Below, in pieces: positions 63,414 to 64,000 of a stretch of 64,000 nucleotides of DNA. The stretch covers positions 1 through 64,000 of the forward strand of contig JALOTB010000026.1 in NCBI GenBank assembly GCA_025458165.1. The letters run 5' to 3'. The DNA comes from Chromatiaceae bacterium (GTDB lineage: Bacteria; Pseudomonadota; Gammaproteobacteria; Chromatiales; Chromatiaceae). A program made the translations under genes and the position numbers. Under the pieces are notes generated by a model, which saw nothing but the letters and a program-made list of their open reading frames with translations, was not told where the DNA came from and made no database searches. Position 1 is the first letter of the stretch. Every line of letters starts with the position of its first letter.

Positions 63414-64000
63414 ATGGCAGGAACGTTCGGAAATCCTGAGATCATCGAAGAAGAGGTCGACATCCTCCTCATCGGTGGCGGCATGGGTGCCTGTGGTGCG
63501 GCCTACGAGATCGGCCCCTGGCTGGACCAGGCCAAGGCCCAGGGCGTGGACATCAAGGTGAAGCTGGTCGACAAGGCCGCCATGGACCGCTCCGGCGCCG
63601 TGGCTCAGGGCCTCTCGGCCATCAATACCTACCTGGGCGACAATGACCCGGCGGACTACGCCCGCATGGTCTCCAACGACCTCATGGGCATCACCCGCGA
63701 CGACCTGGCCTATGACCTGGGCCGCCACGTCGACGACTCGGTGCATCTGTTCGAGGAGTGGGGCCTGCCGATCTGGAAGCAGCCCGGTGACGAGGGCAAG
63801 CCCCTGGTCGAGGGCGGCAAGCCGGTCCGCTCGGGCAAGTGGCAGATCATGATCAACGGCGAGTCCTACAAGTGGATCGTCGCCGAGGCCGCCAAGAAGG
63901 CCCTGGGCACCGAGCGCATCCAGGAGCGCGTCTTCATCGTCAAGCTGGTCAACGACAAGAAAGTGCTGCCTGCTGGTCGCCGGTGGCTGCGTGAACATCT
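63414..64000 (+). CDS. aprA: Adenylylsulfate reductase, alpha subunit (5' part, frame broken near the window end)
   Basis: The 195 visible codons are the FAD-binding start of AprA: DILLIGGGMGACGAAYEIGP (dinucleotide-binding), DRSGAVAQGLSAINTYLG and WGLPIWKQPGDEGKPL. The frame is intact to VKLVNDKK (63959). There the next conserved block, KCCLLVAGGCVNI, is read in the +1 frame (from 63961), and about 24 residues expected before it are missing. This points to an out-of-frame deletion of about 70 bp or an assembly error. The rest of the gene is outside the window. GAGGT precedes the ATG. The frame in use beyond 63959 is uncertain. Confidence 0.9.
   Translation, partial: MAGTFGNPEIIEEEVDILLIGGGMGACGAAYEIGPWLDQAKAQGVDIKVKLVDKAAMDRSGAVAQGLSAINTYLGDNDPADYARMVSNDLMGITRDDLAYDLGRHVDDSVHLFEEWGLPIWKQPGDEGKPLVEGGKPVRSGKWQIMINGESYKWIVAEAAKKALGTERIQERVFIVKLVNDKKVLPAGRRWLREH

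Noticed and set aside
1..64000. CRISPR arrays, tRNA, rRNA or complete insertion sequences
   Set aside because: No regularly spaced repeats, cloverleaf-like segments or transposase sequences were found by reading; a small RNA gene could still be missed without a covariance search.

Overview
The window is strongly GC-rich, tightly packed bacterial DNA, probably from a purple sulfur bacterium of the Chromatiaceae (Gammaproteobacteria) or a close relative. The main grounds are the aprBA genes for dissimilatory adenylylsulfate reductase at the right edge, and a gammaproteobacterial pil-chp twitching-motility cluster flanked by gshB/tonB and rsmE/bioA, an arrangement known from Pseudomonas. The assignment rests on gene content and was not confirmed by any search.

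Layout. 1-0.7 kb: the 5' part of a B12-binding radical SAM gene, cut inside a Tyr codon by what looks like the 5' end of a group II intron running off the left edge. 0.8-9.7 kb: a transglutaminase/DUF2126/circularly permuted ATP-grasp/alpha-E cluster. Its first gene carries an out-of-frame internal deletion, and its last gene is a transglutaminase homologue without the catalytic Cys. 10-20 kb: a SPOR-domain membrane protein, then an exopolysaccharide locus (O-antigen ligase/polymerase, Wza-like exporter, tyrosine autokinase, membrane J-protein, TPR protein, WecA-like initiating transferase). 20-30 kb: ABC exporter, SDR/DUF2867 protein, YpfJ-type metallopeptidase, argE, a GNAT-C39 peptidase/RimK-like ATP-grasp pair, and an RsmB/RsmF-like rRNA methyltransferase. 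30-35 kb: small hypotheticals, a NahK-like sugar kinase, a DUF2189 membrane protein and a HepT/MntA-type toxin-antitoxin pair. 35-42 kb: a MacA/MacB-like efflux operon, DUF1287 and NlpC/P60 proteins, and an unrecognised Cys/His protein. 42-46 kb: waaA, isochorismatase-like hydrolase, rhodanese, and a PIMT-like methyltransferase. 46-59 kb: gshB-apbE-tonB on one strand, divergent from pilG-pilH-pilI-pilJ-chpA-chpC. 59-62.4 kb: rsmE-bioA, DUF423 and a thioredoxin/HEAT protein. 62.9 kb to the end: aprB and the start of aprA, whose frame breaks just before the window ends.

How the parts work together. The pil-chp genes form a chemosensory pathway controlling type IV pili, but no methyltransferase (PilK/CheR) or methylesterase (ChpB/CheB) gene lies in the cluster. 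The EPS genes make, elongate and export a polysaccharide. The two ATP-grasp clusters (4-10 kb and 26-28 kb) both combine ligase-like and papain-fold proteins and are the best candidates for poorly described peptide or amide chemistry. aprBA serves sulfite oxidation via APS in sulfur lithotrophy.

Non-coding structure includes a triple-hairpin repeat element (two tandem copies between pilI and pilJ, one diverged copy after waaA), a second dispersed intergenic repeat pair, and a GGATTGC heptamer repeat at two sites. No rRNA, tRNA, CRISPR array or complete insertion sequence was seen. Two conserved genes (the transglutaminase/DUF2126 gene and aprA) carry similar out-of-frame internal deletions of roughly 70-90 bp, so assembly error should be considered for both.
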